Assembly: GCA_003161435.1 (NCBI GenBank)
Contig: PMOS01000043.1
Span: forward strand, 1 to 64,000
Reading direction: 5' to 3'
DNA: 64,000 bases
Source of the DNA: Vulcanimicrobiota bacterium
Lineage (GTDB): Bacteria; Vulcanimicrobiota; Vulcanimicrobiia; Vulcanimicrobiales; Vulcanimicrobiaceae
The translations under genes and the position numbers were made by a program. Of this stretch, positions 32,642 to 41,335 are shown piece by piece. Position 1 is the first letter of the stretch, and the number at the start of each line of letters is the position of its first letter. The notes under the pieces are model-generated. The model saw only the letters and a program-made list of their open reading frames with translations, had not been told where the DNA came from and did not search any database.

Positions 32642-33345
32642 TTACGCGGGCTGTTCTATCACCTGCTCTACGAAAGCCGAGTACTTCGGTTCCGGTGGTT
32701 GCCGCACGATACCGAGGTAGGAGAGCGCGTCCTCTAACGCGTTGGTGCAGGTAGAAGCACGGCGCGACGCTTCACACGTCAGGGCTTCGCCGATGCGAAG
32801 AACACCGGTTAATCGCCCGGTCTCAAAGAATACCGTGACGTAGCCACTACCATCTTCCGCTGACGTCGAAAAGATACCGACCGCGCCTGTTTGCTCGTAC
32901 ACGAAGCGCGACACGGCCCGCGAAAGGTCGATGTCGCGCGCAGCGAAGTCGCCGGTCTTGAGGCTCCCAAGCCCGAGAGAGAAATGCTGCTCGATATCGG
33001 TTCTGGATGCACCCAGAAGCACGTCATACACTTGCGGTCCAATCGGTGTTCGAAGCTTGGCTACGAAGCGGGGCGCTAGGCGTGCGTTGACGGCATAGAG
33101 CGCTTGCTGACGGCGCCGCCGGTGCTGGTCCTCGAGCGTTGAAGAATCATCGGGGTCGTCTATCGCCGCGATCGCGTCAATCGTTTTCATGCTCGGCCGA
33201 AGCGGTGCAAGCACTTCTATGAGCGCGGTAGTTTCGGAGCAGGCTGTATACAGAACGCGAAATTCGTCGCTCGGGTCATCCCACCGTCCGCGCTTGTGAC
33301 GTAAAAACAGCGGTAGAGCTCGCTCGGCGCCGGACGCATGCTCAT
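32642..33345 (-). pseudogene. RES-domain NAD-degrading toxin, frameshifted near its 5' end
   Basis: The main frame encodes RHKRGRWDDPSDEFRVLYTA, then ETTALIEVLAPLRP, and continues to the stop at 32642, a RES domain as in MbcT/ParT-type NAD phosphorylase or ADP-ribosylating toxins. This frame has no suitable start. ATG 33345 overlaps the antitoxin stop (ATGA) and reads MSMRPAPSELYRCF, the usual RES N-terminus, but in another frame. One extra base in the five-base A run at 33303-33307 would join them into a continuous protein. Either the gene is inactivated or the run was miscounted in sequencing. Local GC is lower than elsewhere. Confidence 0.75.
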
Positions 33346-33770
33346 ACCGTCGCAAGCATCTTCGCGTGGGCGGCTTGTGCAGCCGCAATAGCCTCTGCCA
33401 CGAACGCGCGCGCTGCGCGCACGACGTCGGTGCGGCCGGCCGTTCCGCGGTCCCGCAAGATCGAAGCAGGCGACTCGAAATCAAAACGCGAGTTCGTGCC
33501 GACGAACCATGCAGCGGCCGAATCGGCGCTTTCGAGATCAGCAATATATCGCGCTGCCTGGAGGGCCGAACGGAGGACCGCCTCTCGATTCTCACGCGGC
33601 GCCGATCCATCGTCGCTGAGCCAAGACCCCACTTCCCGAACGGAGCTCAGCCCGGTGAAATAGGCTACCGTCTTGCGTCCGAGCAGATCGACGAGCTCAC
33701 GGACCACATTCTTGATCGGAAGGCGATAGGGCTCGTCCTCTATGCGGGCACGGTCGAATCGGCATGCCAT
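33342..33770 (-). CDS. Xre/MbcA/ParS-type antitoxin of the RES toxin
   Basis: This 142-residue protein has a helical N-terminus (VVRELVDLLGRKTVAYFTGL, SVREVGSWLSDDG) and the typical C-terminal toxin-binding block ADSAAAWFVGTNSRFDFESP followed by ASILRDRG, as in DUF2384 antitoxins. It precedes the RES gene with a 4-bp overlap, the standard order. AGGAA stands just before ATG 33770. Antitoxins of this class repress their own promoter. A direct repeat upstream (33782-33800) could be the operator. Confidence 0.85.
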   Translation of the reverse strand: MACRFDRARIEDEPYRLPIKNVVRELVDLLGRKTVAYFTGLSSVREVGSWLSDDGSAPRENREAVLRSALQAARYIADLESADSAAAWFVGTNSRFDFESPASILRDRGTAGRTDVVRAARAFVAEAIAAAQAAHAKMLATV

Positions 33771-33781
33771 GTTCCTACCTT

Positions 33782-33800
33782 ATCACATACGATACCACAT
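33782..33800 (-). promoter_or_regulatory. possible antitoxin operator (direct repeat)
   Basis: On the minus strand ATGTGGT and ATGTGAT are spaced 12 bases centre to centre, immediately upstream of the antitoxin ribosome site. Repeated half-sites at this position are usual for autoregulated Xre antitoxins. No binding data exist here. Confidence 0.3.
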
Positions 33801-33963
33801 GGCAAATCTCACTAGCTATTTCGCGCGCCGCGATTGCGGCGAACGACCGGCTTTGCGGCCCGGAAGGCTTGAGCGCCGTTCAAAGGAGTGCCACTCCTCG
33901 CCGCCGGTTGAATCGCCGCCCAGCCCAAGGTCGGCTCGGAGTCCTCGGCAAAAACCGTGGCTG

Positions 33964-34020
33964 TCGACCGATACGCGTCTTGCCTCGACCGACCCGCGGT
34001 TGGCATCGACCGACGGCGGC
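33964..34020 (+). repeat. 21-bp tandem repeat, 2.6 copies
   Basis: TCGACCGA recurs at 33964, 33985 and 34006, with the rest of each 21-base unit partly conserved. In one + strand frame it reads STDTRLA, STDPRLA, STDGG, but no good gene contains it. The surrounding stretch, about 33770-34120, holds no gene that I can support. Apart from this repeat and the REP-like copy at 34083, I see only degenerate high-GC sequence there. Confidence 0.6.
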
Positions 34021-34082
34021 TCGTGCGCTTGAGCGAGGCGGTAACGGCCCTGCGCGCGCGCTGACGCCGCGTCTCATGCGGC

Positions 34083-34109
34083 GTCGCCCTTCGCCAAGCT
34101 CAGGGCGAC
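34083..34109. repeat. REP-like element
   Basis: GTCGCCCT and AGGGCGAC form perfect 8-base arms around TCGCCAAGCTC. It is the same family as the elements after ku, and lies just downstream of the GntR gene's stop. Confidence 0.65.
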
Positions 34110-34119
34110 CGGTGGCGCG

Positions 34120-34920
34120 TCACGATTGCGGTACGTCGGCGTCCTTCGACAGGCTCGGGATGACGGAGTCGTCTTTCGACCGGTTCACGATGTCAGCGCC
34201 CAGCACCGCGGTGACCGCGGCGCGGGCGGTGGTGAGTTGCGCGCGCATGGCGCGTTCGGCGGCGTCTTCGTCGCGCTGGACGATGGCTGCGACGATCGCG
34301 CGTGCGTGGTCGAGCGAGGCGGCCATCCGGCCGGGTTGACGCATCGCGATCCGGCGCAGCCGCCGGACCGGACCGGACAGCGCTTCGTACGACCGCCGCA
34401 GCGTCGTGTTAGCGGCGAGGTCGAGCAGCACGTCGTAGAACCGGTCCAGCTCGGCGGTATAGTCCCGCACCTCGCCGGTTCCGAGCGCAGCGGTCAGCGC
34501 TCCGAGACGTTCTTGGAGCCGCGCTTCGCCGACGGCGCCGAGACGGCGCGCGGCCAGCCGTGCGGCCTGCGTCTCGATCGCTTCGCGCGTCTCGTAGATC
34601 TCGTCGACCAGCCGCTGATCGATCGCGGCGACGTAAACGCCCGCGCGCGCTACGGTGACGACCAGCCCTTCGCGCTCGAGCTGAGCGAAGGCGTCGCGCG
34701 CCGGGGTGCGGCTCACCCCGAACAGCTCGCCGATCTCGAGCTCCGACAGCCGGCGGCCGGGCTCGAGCCGCCCCTCGACGATCGCCTCGCGGAGTTGCGG
34801 GACCACCCGGACCGCGGAGAGCGAGGCGGCGGCGGTCGAGACGGGCGGGGCGGGGAGGACGGAGCGCGAGACCAGGCTCGAGAGCGGGGTGAGCGGACCG
34901 CGAGAGGAGCGTTGCCGCAT
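34120..34920 (-). CDS. GntR-family regulator, FadR/FCD subgroup
   Basis: This 266-residue regulator has an N-terminal winged helix (VVPQLREAIVEGRLEPGRRL, ELEIGELFGVSRTPARDAFA) at about residues 38-105 and a C-terminal all-helical FCD ligand domain (about 115-240, with DRFYDVLLDLAANTTLRRSY). It probably controls the divergent hydratase/MFS/dehydrogenase genes in response to an acid or acyl-CoA. The last about 20 residues (NRSKDDSVIPSLSKDADVPQ) are encoded by a REP-like element and lie beyond the normal FCD end, so the original stop seems to have been lost. Confidence 0.88.
   Translation of the reverse strand: MRQRSSRGPLTPLSSLVSRSVLPAPPVSTAAASLSAVRVVPQLREAIVEGRLEPGRRLSELEIGELFGVSRTPARDAFAQLEREGLVVTVARAGVYVAAIDQRLVDEIYETREAIETQAARLAARRLGAVGEARLQERLGALTAALGTGEVRDYTAELDRFYDVLLDLAANTTLRRSYEALSGPVRRLRRIAMRQPGRMAASLDHARAIVAAIVQRDEDAAERAMRAQLTTARAAVTAVLGADIVNRSKDDSVIPSLSKDADVPQS
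34141..34164. repeat. REP-like element inside the 3' end of the GntR gene
   Basis: GTCCTTCGACAGGCTCGGGA followed by TGAC matches the repeat family seen after ku. On the minus strand it is translated as SVIPSLSKD at the end of the regulator. Confidence 0.7.
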
Positions 34921-34934
34921 GGTCAGTATTTCCT

Positions 34935-34951
34935 GTATACCGTGTCGACAC
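34935..34951. promoter_or_regulatory. two adjacent palindromes in the GntR/hydratase intergenic region
   Basis: GTATAC (34935-34940) is followed by the perfect 10-base palindrome GTGTCGACAC (34942-34951). They lie between the divergent starts at 34920 and 34942, a natural place for a GntR operator. If the hydratase starts at GTG 34942 the operator covers the start codon. TTG 34954 is an alternative start. Confidence 0.4.
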
Positions 34952-35682
34952 CCTTGATATCGGCTGGCTCGGTCCAGGTTTCGGCATCCGACGACGTGCT
35001 CTCGGTGACGCTGGACCGGCCCGACCGCGGCAACGAGCTCAGCGCCCCGATGTTCGAGACGCTGCTCGAGACGCTGCGCCGCGAGGCGGCCGAGCCGAGC
35101 GCGAAGGTGCTGATGCTGCGCGGCAACGGGGCGGCGTTTTGCACGGGACGCGACCGCGCCGCCGTCGATCTGGCGGGGCTGCGGGCCGAGGCGGCGCGGA
35201 TCATCGCACTAAAACGCGCGCTGCGCGCGACGCCGCTCATCTCGGTCGCGCGCGTGCATGGGGCGGCCGCCGGATTCGGTATGGGCCTGGCGATGCTGTG
35301 CGACTTTGCCGTTGTCGCCGAAGACGCACCGCTGTCGTTCCCGGAGATGCGCGCCGGCCTCCCGCCGGCGGCGATCATGGCGTATCTCGGCCAGTACGCG
35401 CTGCCTCGACACGCGTTTCCGCTGGTGCTGTTCGGCGAAACGTTCTCCCCGGCGCACGCGCGCGACATCGGGCTGATCAACGAGGTCGTCGCGCCGGCGC
35501 ATCTCGACGCTGCGGTCGACGCGCTCGTGGAGAAAATTCTGCGCGTCAACGCGATGTCGGCGCGCGCCTGCAAAGAGCTGTTCCAAACGATGCTTCAAGG
35601 CTCGTTCGATGCCAACTGCCGTTTGGCGGTCGACGCGCTCGCGGTCGCGAGCAGCACCCTGTTGCGCCGTCCGGCGCAGTAA
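34942..35682 (+). CDS. enoyl-CoA hydratase/isomerase family protein
   Basis: This is a 246-residue crotonase-fold protein. HGAAAGFGMGLAMLCDFAVV forms the oxyanion-hole region and SFPEMRAGLPPAAIMAYL the second catalytic block. The glutamate equivalent to E144 of rat mitochondrial hydratase (in GGGCELA) is replaced by Gly or Met, while the E164 equivalent (PEM) is kept. The form resembles the AUH/LiuC/AtuE subgroup. It heads a run with an MFS carrier and an aldehyde dehydrogenase opposite a GntR regulator. A feruloyl-CoA hydratase-lyase-like or branched acyl-CoA role are both possible. Confidence 0.85.
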   Translation: MSTPLISAGSVQVSASDDVLSVTLDRPDRGNELSAPMFETLLETLRREAAEPSAKVLMLRGNGAAFCTGRDRAAVDLAGLRAEAARIIALKRALRATPLISVARVHGAAAGFGMGLAMLCDFAVVAEDAPLSFPEMRAGLPPAAIMAYLGQYALPRHAFPLVLFGETFSPAHARDIGLINEVVAPAHLDAAVDALVEKILRVNAMSARACKELFQTMLQGSFDANCRLAVDALAVASSTLLRRPAQ

Positions 35683-35698
35683 GCGAAACGAGGTTCCG

Positions 35699-37081
35699 AT
35701 GGCTACCGCCCTTCGCGCAGTCAACGCCGGTCCGCGGCTGGACCGTCTGCCCACCTCGCCGCTCCATCGCCGCGTCGCATGGCTGGTCGGCATCGGGATG
35801 TTCTTCGACGGCTTCGACATCTACGTCGCCGCCACGGTGCTGGGCGTGCTGCTCAAGAGCGGCTTCTCGACGCTGCCGCTCAACGCGTGGTTCGTCTCGC
35901 TCACCTTTCTCGGCACGATGGTCGGTTCGATCGTCACCGGCTTCTTGGGCGACCGCTACGGGCGCCGCTTCACGTATCAGTCCAACCTGGTGATCTTCGG
36001 GCTGGCGTCGCTGGCGGCTGCGTTCTCGCCGAACATGATCTGGCTCATCGTGTTTCGCTTCATCATGGGCATCGGGCTCGGCGCCGAGAACGTCGTCGGC
36101 TACTCGACGATCACCGAGTTTGCGCCGGCGCGCACCCGCGGCCGCTGGCTCGCGTTCATCTCGACCGCGGTCGTGTGCGGATTGCCCGCGACGGCGCTGC
36201 TCGCGACGCTGATCATCCCGCACTTCGGCTGGCGCCCGATGTTCGTGATCGGCGGAATCGGCGCGCTCGTCGTGTGGTATTTGCGCAAGCAGCTGCCCGA
36301 GTCGCCGCGCTGGCTGGAGAGCGTCGGCCGCAACGCCGAAGCCGAAGCGATCGTCGAAGACTTCGAGCGTTCCGCCGCGACCGTCGGAGCGCTCGGCCCA
36401 GTCGTCCCAGGCGCCGTCGTCGCGAAGGTTTCGTTCGGCGACCTCTTCCGCCAACCGCTGCTGCCGCGCACCATCACGGCGCTGGTGATGCTGTTCACGA
36501 TCAATGCCTGGATATACGGCTTTGTCACCTGGATCACGCAGTTCTTCGTCAAGGAGGGGCTCAGCGTCGCGACCTCGTTCTCGTACACGCTGTTGATCTC
36601 GCTAGGCGCGCCGATCGGAACGCTGGTTGGCGCGTTCACGGCCGACACGTGGGGACGCAAACCGACCATCATCACGGCCTCGATCCTGACGATCGTGTTC
36701 GCCGCGATCTATCCGTTCGTGCACGATCCGATCTTGCTGCCGCTGGTCGGCTTCCTCTTGTGGATCCCGATCTACGTGCTCGTCGCGCTGACGTTCGGCG
36801 TCTACGTTCCCGAGCTGTTCCCGACGGAGGTGCGGCTGCGCGCTTCGGGCTCGGTGAACATGGTCGGCCGCGCTGCGGCGGTCATCGTACCGCCGATCGT
36901 GGTGACGCTGTACACGCACAACGGGGTCGCCGGCGTGCTCGCCTTGATGATCGCCCTGACGCTGGTGCAGATCGTCGTCGTCGTGACGATGGGGATCGAA
37001 CCGCGCGGCAAACGCCTCGAGGAGCTCGAGCAACCCGCCGCCGCGGCCGCGACGCCGCGTGCCGCTGCGGCGAGCACGTAA
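35699..37081 (+). CDS. MFS transporter, sugar porter/aromatic acid:H+ symporter-like
   Basis: This 460-residue protein has 12 predicted helices. FFDGFDIYVAATVLGVL in helix 1 is the DGxD-type motif of aromatic acid/H+ symporters. The loop motif GDRYGRRF lies between helices 2 and 3, and PESPRWL follows helix 6. ATG 35699 lies 16 bases after the hydratase stop. The context suggests uptake of the acid or aldehyde handled by the flanking enzymes. Confidence 0.88.
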   Translation: MATALRAVNAGPRLDRLPTSPLHRRVAWLVGIGMFFDGFDIYVAATVLGVLLKSGFSTLPLNAWFVSLTFLGTMVGSIVTGFLGDRYGRRFTYQSNLVIFGLASLAAAFSPNMIWLIVFRFIMGIGLGAENVVGYSTITEFAPARTRGRWLAFISTAVVCGLPATALLATLIIPHFGWRPMFVIGGIGALVVWYLRKQLPESPRWLESVGRNAEAEAIVEDFERSAATVGALGPVVPGAVVAKVSFGDLFRQPLLPRTITALVMLFTINAWIYGFVTWITQFFVKEGLSVATSFSYTLLISLGAPIGTLVGAFTADTWGRKPTIITASILTIVFAAIYPFVHDPILLPLVGFLLWIPIYVLVALTFGVYVPELFPTEVRLRASGSVNMVGRAAAVIVPPIVVTLYTHNGVAGVLALMIALTLVQIVVVVTMGIEPRGKRLEELEQPAAAAATPRAAAAST

Positions 37082-37086
37082 CGGCG

Positions 37087-38631
37087 ATGTTAGCGCAGCG
37101 CGCATTCGAAAGGCCGTCGGTCCTCGACGGATCCGGCGGAACGCTCTATGCGCCGCTGTTCGTCGACGGTGCGTGGAGCGCGGCGTCGAACGGCGCGACG
37201 CTCGAGGTCCGCAACCCCGCCGACGGCACCGTATTGGGGACGTTGGCGGCGGCGACCGCCGCCGACGTCGATCGCGCGGTGCAGGCCGCGGCCGGCGCGT
37301 TCGAAGCCGGTGTGTGGCGCGACGCCGGCGCGCAGGAACGGGCACGCGTGCTGAACCGGTTCGCGGACCTGTTCGAGAGCGAGCTCGAGGGCTTCTTCGC
37401 GCTCGAGACACGCAACAACGGGCGACCCGTCGGCGAAACGCGCGCACAGATCGGGCGGCTGCCGTCGTTCTATCGCTACAACGCTGCGCTCGCGCTGACC
37501 GCGCGCAGCGCGCTGATCCCCATCGAAGGCCCGTATCTGCACTACACGCAACGCGTGCCGCTGGGTGTCGCCGCGCTGCTCTCGTCGTTCAACCACCCGT
37601 TGATGATCCTGTCGAAATCGCTCGCGCCGGCATTGGCGACCGGCAACAGCGTGGTGATCAAGCCGTCGGAGCAGACGCCGTACACGACGGTTCGGCTCGT
37701 CGAGCTTCTCGCCGAAGCCGGCGTGCCGCGGGGCGTCGTCAACCTCGTCAACGGTGCCGGGGCGGAAGCGGGCGCCGCCCTCGCCGCGCATCCGGCGCTG
37801 AAGAAGATCGTGTTCACCGGGGGCACCGACGTCGGGCGCAGCATCGGCGCGGCGGCGGCCCGGAACCTCGCGCTGACGACGCTGGAATTAGGCGGCAAGG
37901 GCGCGGTCATCGTCTTCGACGACATGCCATTGCAACGCGCGGTCGACGGCGCGGCCTTCGCGGCGTTCATCGCCGCCGGGCAGACCTGCGTGTGCGGCGC
38001 GCGCGTGCTCGTGCAGCGCTCGATGTTCGAGCGCTTCAGCGTGGCGTTCGTCGAGAAGGTGCGCGCGATCCGGGTCGGCGATCCGGCCGATCCGCGCACG
38101 CAGCTCGGTCCGGTGATCTCCGCGCGCTCGCGCACACGGATCCTCGATATGGTGCAGCGCGCGCGCGACGCCGGAGCCGTCGTTCTGACCGGCGGCGGAA
38201 CCCCCGCCGGCGCGCCCGCCGGCGGCTACTATCTCGAACCGACGGTCATCGCCGGCGTCGATCCGGCCGCCGAGATCGCGCAGGACGAAGTGTTCGGCCC
38301 GGTCACCGTGCTGATGCCCTTCGACGACGAACGCGATGCGATTCGCATTGCGAACAACACGCGGTTCGGTCTAGCGGCCTCGTTGTGGACGATCGACGTG
38401 GCGCGCGCGCATCGCGTCGCGTCACGCCTCTCGTTCGGGATGGTGTGGGTGAACGATCATCACCGGCTCGATCCCGCCTCGCCGTGGGGCGGCTTCAAGG
38501 ACAGCGGCGTCGGCCGCGAAACCGGCACCGAGTCGTTCGACGCGTTCACCGAACCGCGCGCCGTCACCGTCAACACCAGCGGCGAAACCATCGACTGGTA
38601 CGGAACCGAACCCCCCCAGCGACTAAACTGA
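37087..38631 (+). CDS. NAD(P)-dependent aldehyde dehydrogenase
   Basis: This 514-residue ALDH superfamily enzyme has the catalytic Cys in AGQTCVCGARVLV and the general-base Glu in TLELGGKGAVIVF. It also has FTGGTDVGRSIGAAAARN at the cofactor site, QDEVFGPVTVLMPF, and the C-terminal PWGGFKDSGVGRETGTE. It should oxidise an aldehyde to the acid. With the hydratase and transporter it forms a compact catabolic unit. ATG 37087 is 5 bases after the MFS stop. Confidence 0.93.
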   Translation: MLAQRAFERPSVLDGSGGTLYAPLFVDGAWSAASNGATLEVRNPADGTVLGTLAAATAADVDRAVQAAAGAFEAGVWRDAGAQERARVLNRFADLFESELEGFFALETRNNGRPVGETRAQIGRLPSFYRYNAALALTARSALIPIEGPYLHYTQRVPLGVAALLSSFNHPLMILSKSLAPALATGNSVVIKPSEQTPYTTVRLVELLAEAGVPRGVVNLVNGAGAEAGAALAAHPALKKIVFTGGTDVGRSIGAAAARNLALTTLELGGKGAVIVFDDMPLQRAVDGAAFAAFIAAGQTCVCGARVLVQRSMFERFSVAFVEKVRAIRVGDPADPRTQLGPVISARSRTRILDMVQRARDAGAVVLTGGGTPAGAPAGGYYLEPTVIAGVDPAAEIAQDEVFGPVTVLMPFDDERDAIRIANNTRFGLAASLWTIDVARAHRVASRLSFGMVWVNDHHRLDPASPWGGFKDSGVGRETGTESFDAFTEPRAVTVNTSGETIDWYGTEPPQRLN

Positions 38632-38654
38632 GAGCTCAGGGTGACGGGGTCGCG

Positions 38655-39551
38655 TTATGGTGACGCGGCGAGCTGCGTGACTAGCCAAGTGAGGCGGTCT
38701 TCGTGGGTGGTTTCGTCTTCGAGGGCGTGGTCGAGCTTGTAGGCGCGTAGCGTGCGGCCGCGGGCGGGGATCGCGTTGCGAATCGCGATGCCGGTCGCTT
38801 GCGACACGTACTCGTCGAGCTGGCCGACCTGCAGCAGCGTCGCTTTTTGCCTGCCCTTCGCGAGCCACCCGGGCAGATCGAAGACGCTCATCTGCGCGAC
38901 GTACGCGGCGGGGTCGGCGGGCTGTTTGCCGAGCAGGTACCACTCCCAGAACGAGAGCGTCGGCGCCATCAAGACCGCGTACGACGGGCGGTTGTCGACC
39001 GCAAGCAGCAGGACGCCCACCATCGCACCGAAGTCGTGACCGACGTACGCGATCCGGCTCTTGTCGACGCCGGGGATCGCGCCCAGGCAGTCGAGCGCGC
39101 GGCGCAGTGCGATCACCTGCGCCACGGTGCCGGCATAGTCACCGTCCGTCGTGCGCGTGTTGAACCAGTCTTTTTCGGACCACGGCATATCGACCAGCAT
39201 CGAGACGACGCCGTGCTTGACCAGCGCGAGCGCATCGCTCTGAAACTCGGTGTGATTCGTCGTCGCGGTTTCGCCGAGCCAGTGCACCCACAGCACGGCG
39301 GGCGCTTTCTTGAGCGAGCCGGCCGGCGCGATGACGAGCGCGTTCAGGGGCGTAGCGCCGGGGCCACTGATCCGGACGGTCGCCCCTCCTTGAGCTGGGT
39401 TCGCCTGCGGCGCGCAGGTCGTGCTGCCCGGCGCGTAGTCGAACAGCTTTTCCTGAGCGACACCGGGAACGGCTGGAACGGACTGCGCTCGAGCGCCCGC
39501 AGCGGCGGCGATGATCGCGAGCGCAACGAGCGTAACGGCGAAAGGACGCAT
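38655..39551 (-). CDS. exported alpha/beta hydrolase with GHDFG elbow
   Basis: This 298-residue protein has a signal peptide (about 1-23, ending ARA). The fold is that of dienelactone hydrolase-like alpha/beta hydrolases: VLWVHWLGETAT at the oxyanion hole and AYVGHDFGAMVGVLLLA at the nucleophile elbow. The elbow residue is Asp rather than Ser or Cys, as in haloalkane dehalogenases and epoxide hydrolases. A late His (KLDHALEDE) could be catalytic. The substrate is unknown. It is convergent with the aldehyde dehydrogenase. Confidence 0.75.
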   Translation of the reverse strand: MRPFAVTLVALAIIAAAAGARAQSVPAVPGVAQEKLFDYAPGSTTCAPQANPAQGGATVRISGPGATPLNALVIAPAGSLKKAPAVLWVHWLGETATTNHTEFQSDALALVKHGVVSMLVDMPWSEKDWFNTRTTDGDYAGTVAQVIALRRALDCLGAIPGVDKSRIAYVGHDFGAMVGVLLLAVDNRPSYAVLMAPTLSFWEWYLLGKQPADPAAYVAQMSVFDLPGWLAKGRQKATLLQVGQLDEYVSQATGIAIRNAIPARGRTLRAYKLDHALEDETTHEDRLTWLVTQLAASP

Positions 39552-39587
39552 GCCGATACCCTCGCAGCCTGTGCGGCGCGTTTCCTG

Positions 39588-41171
39588 CTACTCGGCGGCC
39601 GCGACGGGGGCGCCTGCCGGATCGGCCGGCGTGCGGCGCCAGTTGAGAAACAGCACCAGCGGGACCGAGAGCACGAAGATGATCGCGCACAACCGGAGCA
39701 CCATGTCGTACGAAATGACGGTGGCGTTGAGCATGACCATGCTGTACAGCTGCGCGGCGGTGCCGTGCAAGTCGTCCAGGAAGTGCGAGTCGGCCGGATT
39801 GGACGACGTGACGCCGGCGGCCAGCGCCGCGTACGCGTTGTCCTGGTAGCGCGTCTGCATGAACTGCAGGATCGCGATTCCGAGCGACCCGCCCAGCTGG
39901 CGCACGAGCGTGTAGATCCCGGTCGCGTTCGCCATCCGCTCGCGGGTGATCTCACCCAGCGTCGCGGTCGAAAGTGGGACGAACAAAAAGCCGAGCGCGA
40001 AGCCCTGGACGGCGCGCGGCCAAAACACGGTCCAGTAGTTTGCGTCCTGGTTGATGATGCCCATCCACCACGCGCTCGATGCGAAGACGAGCAGCCCGAA
40101 CGCAATCATCGCGCGGCCGTCGACCTTGGCGACCATGCGTGACGCGATCGGCATGCTGATCGCGGTTGCGATCGCGCCGGGCAGCAGCGCCAGCCCGGTC
40201 TCGGTCGCGGTGAACCCCAACACGTTCTGCAGAAACAGTGGGATGATCAGCGCGGTGCCGAACAAGCCGAAGCCGGTGATGATGCCGATCGCGTTGCCGG
40301 CGCTGAACGCGCGCGACTTGAAGACCTTCAGGTCGACCAGCGGTCGCGGATCGTACCATTCGCGCACGCAGAACACCACCAGCGACACGACGGCGACGGC
40401 GGTCAGCAAAACGATCGTCGTTGACGAGAACCAGTCCTCGCGCTGACCGCGCTCCAGGACGTACTGCACCGAGCCGACGCCGGCCGTCAGGAGCATCAGC
40501 CCGAGCACGTCGACCGGCGAGCGGTCGCGTTTGAGGTAGACGGGGTCGCGAATGTAGGCGAGCGTCATCAGGAAGGCCACGATCCCGATCGGGATGTTGA
40601 TGTAGAAGATCAACGGCCACGAGTAGTTGTCGACGATCACGCCGCCGAGCGTCGGACCGATCGCCGGACCGACCATCGCCCCCAGGCCGAAGATCGCCAT
40701 CGCTCCCGCGCGCTTGCCGGGCGGATACGACTCGAACAGGATCGCCTGTGCGGTGGGCTGGAGGGCGCCGCCGCCCAAGCCCTGGATGACGCGGTAGAAG
40801 ACGAGCTGCCAGACGTTGGTGGCGGTGCCGCACATGAACGACGAGATGGTGAACAGCGCGACGCAAGCGGCGTAGAAATTGCGCCGCCCGAAACGTGCCG
40901 TCAGCCAGCCGTTGAGCGGCATGATGATCACGGTGGCCAAGATGTAGCCGGTCGCGACCCAGCCGATCTCGTCGATCGAGGAGCCCAGGTTGCCGGCCAT
41001 GTCGTTGAGCGCCACGTTGACGATCGACGTGTCGATGATCGCCATGATCAGCCCCAGCATGACGGTGAGGGTGATCATCGCCAGGGGCGGGTTCGCCTTG
41101 CGGTCGGCTTTGCGCTCGACGGCCGTCATCGGACGGGCGCGCCCGTCCGGTGCCGCTATCGACGCGCTCAC
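39588..41171 (-). CDS. DHA2-family MFS drug exporter (EmrB-like)
   Basis: The 527-residue protein has 14 predicted helices. The N-terminal [19 protein letters not shown] is motif D1 of DHA2 pumps, and [17 protein letters not shown] is the conserved loop. [20 protein letters not shown] and [20 protein letters not shown] give motifs B and C. No EmrA-type membrane fusion partner or regulator lies next to it. ATG 41171 is 165 bases from the divergent acyl-CoA dehydrogenase. Confidence 0.9.
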   Translation of the reverse strand: MSASIAAPDGRARPMTAVERKADRKANPPLAMITLTVMLGLIMAIIDTSIVNVALNDMAGNLGSSIDEIGWVATGYILATVIIMPLNGWLTARFGRRNFYAACVALFTISSFMCGTATNVWQLVFYRVIQGLGGGALQPTAQAILFESYPPGKRAGAMAIFGLGAMVGPAIGPTLGGVIVDNYSWPLIFYINIPIGIVAFLMTLAYIRDPVYLKRDRSPVDVLGLMLLTAGVGSVQYVLERGQREDWFSSTTIVLLTAVAVVSLVVFCVREWYDPRPLVDLKVFKSRAFSAGNAIGIITGFGLFGTALIIPLFLQNVLGFTATETGLALLPGAIATAISMPIASRMVAKVDGRAMIAFGLLVFASSAWWMGIINQDANYWTVFWPRAVQGFALGFLFVPLSTATLGEITRERMANATGIYTLVRQLGGSLGIAILQFMQTRYQDNAYAALAAGVTSSNPADSHFLDDLHGTAAQLYSMVMLNATVISYDMVLRLCAIIFVLSVPLVLFLNWRRTPADPAGAPVAAAE

Positions 41172-41335
41172 GAAGCGGCACAGCTCGCTTGTCTCGTTGT
41201 AGATCCCTCCGCCAGGGCGATCCCGTTATCGTACCATTCCCGCCCGTCGCCGTCCGTGCCCCGCCGGACGGCTGCCCTCGCCGCGGAGGCCGGCCGCTCG
41301 ACGGTATTCGGGCGCTCCGCAGCAAAGGGTACCCC

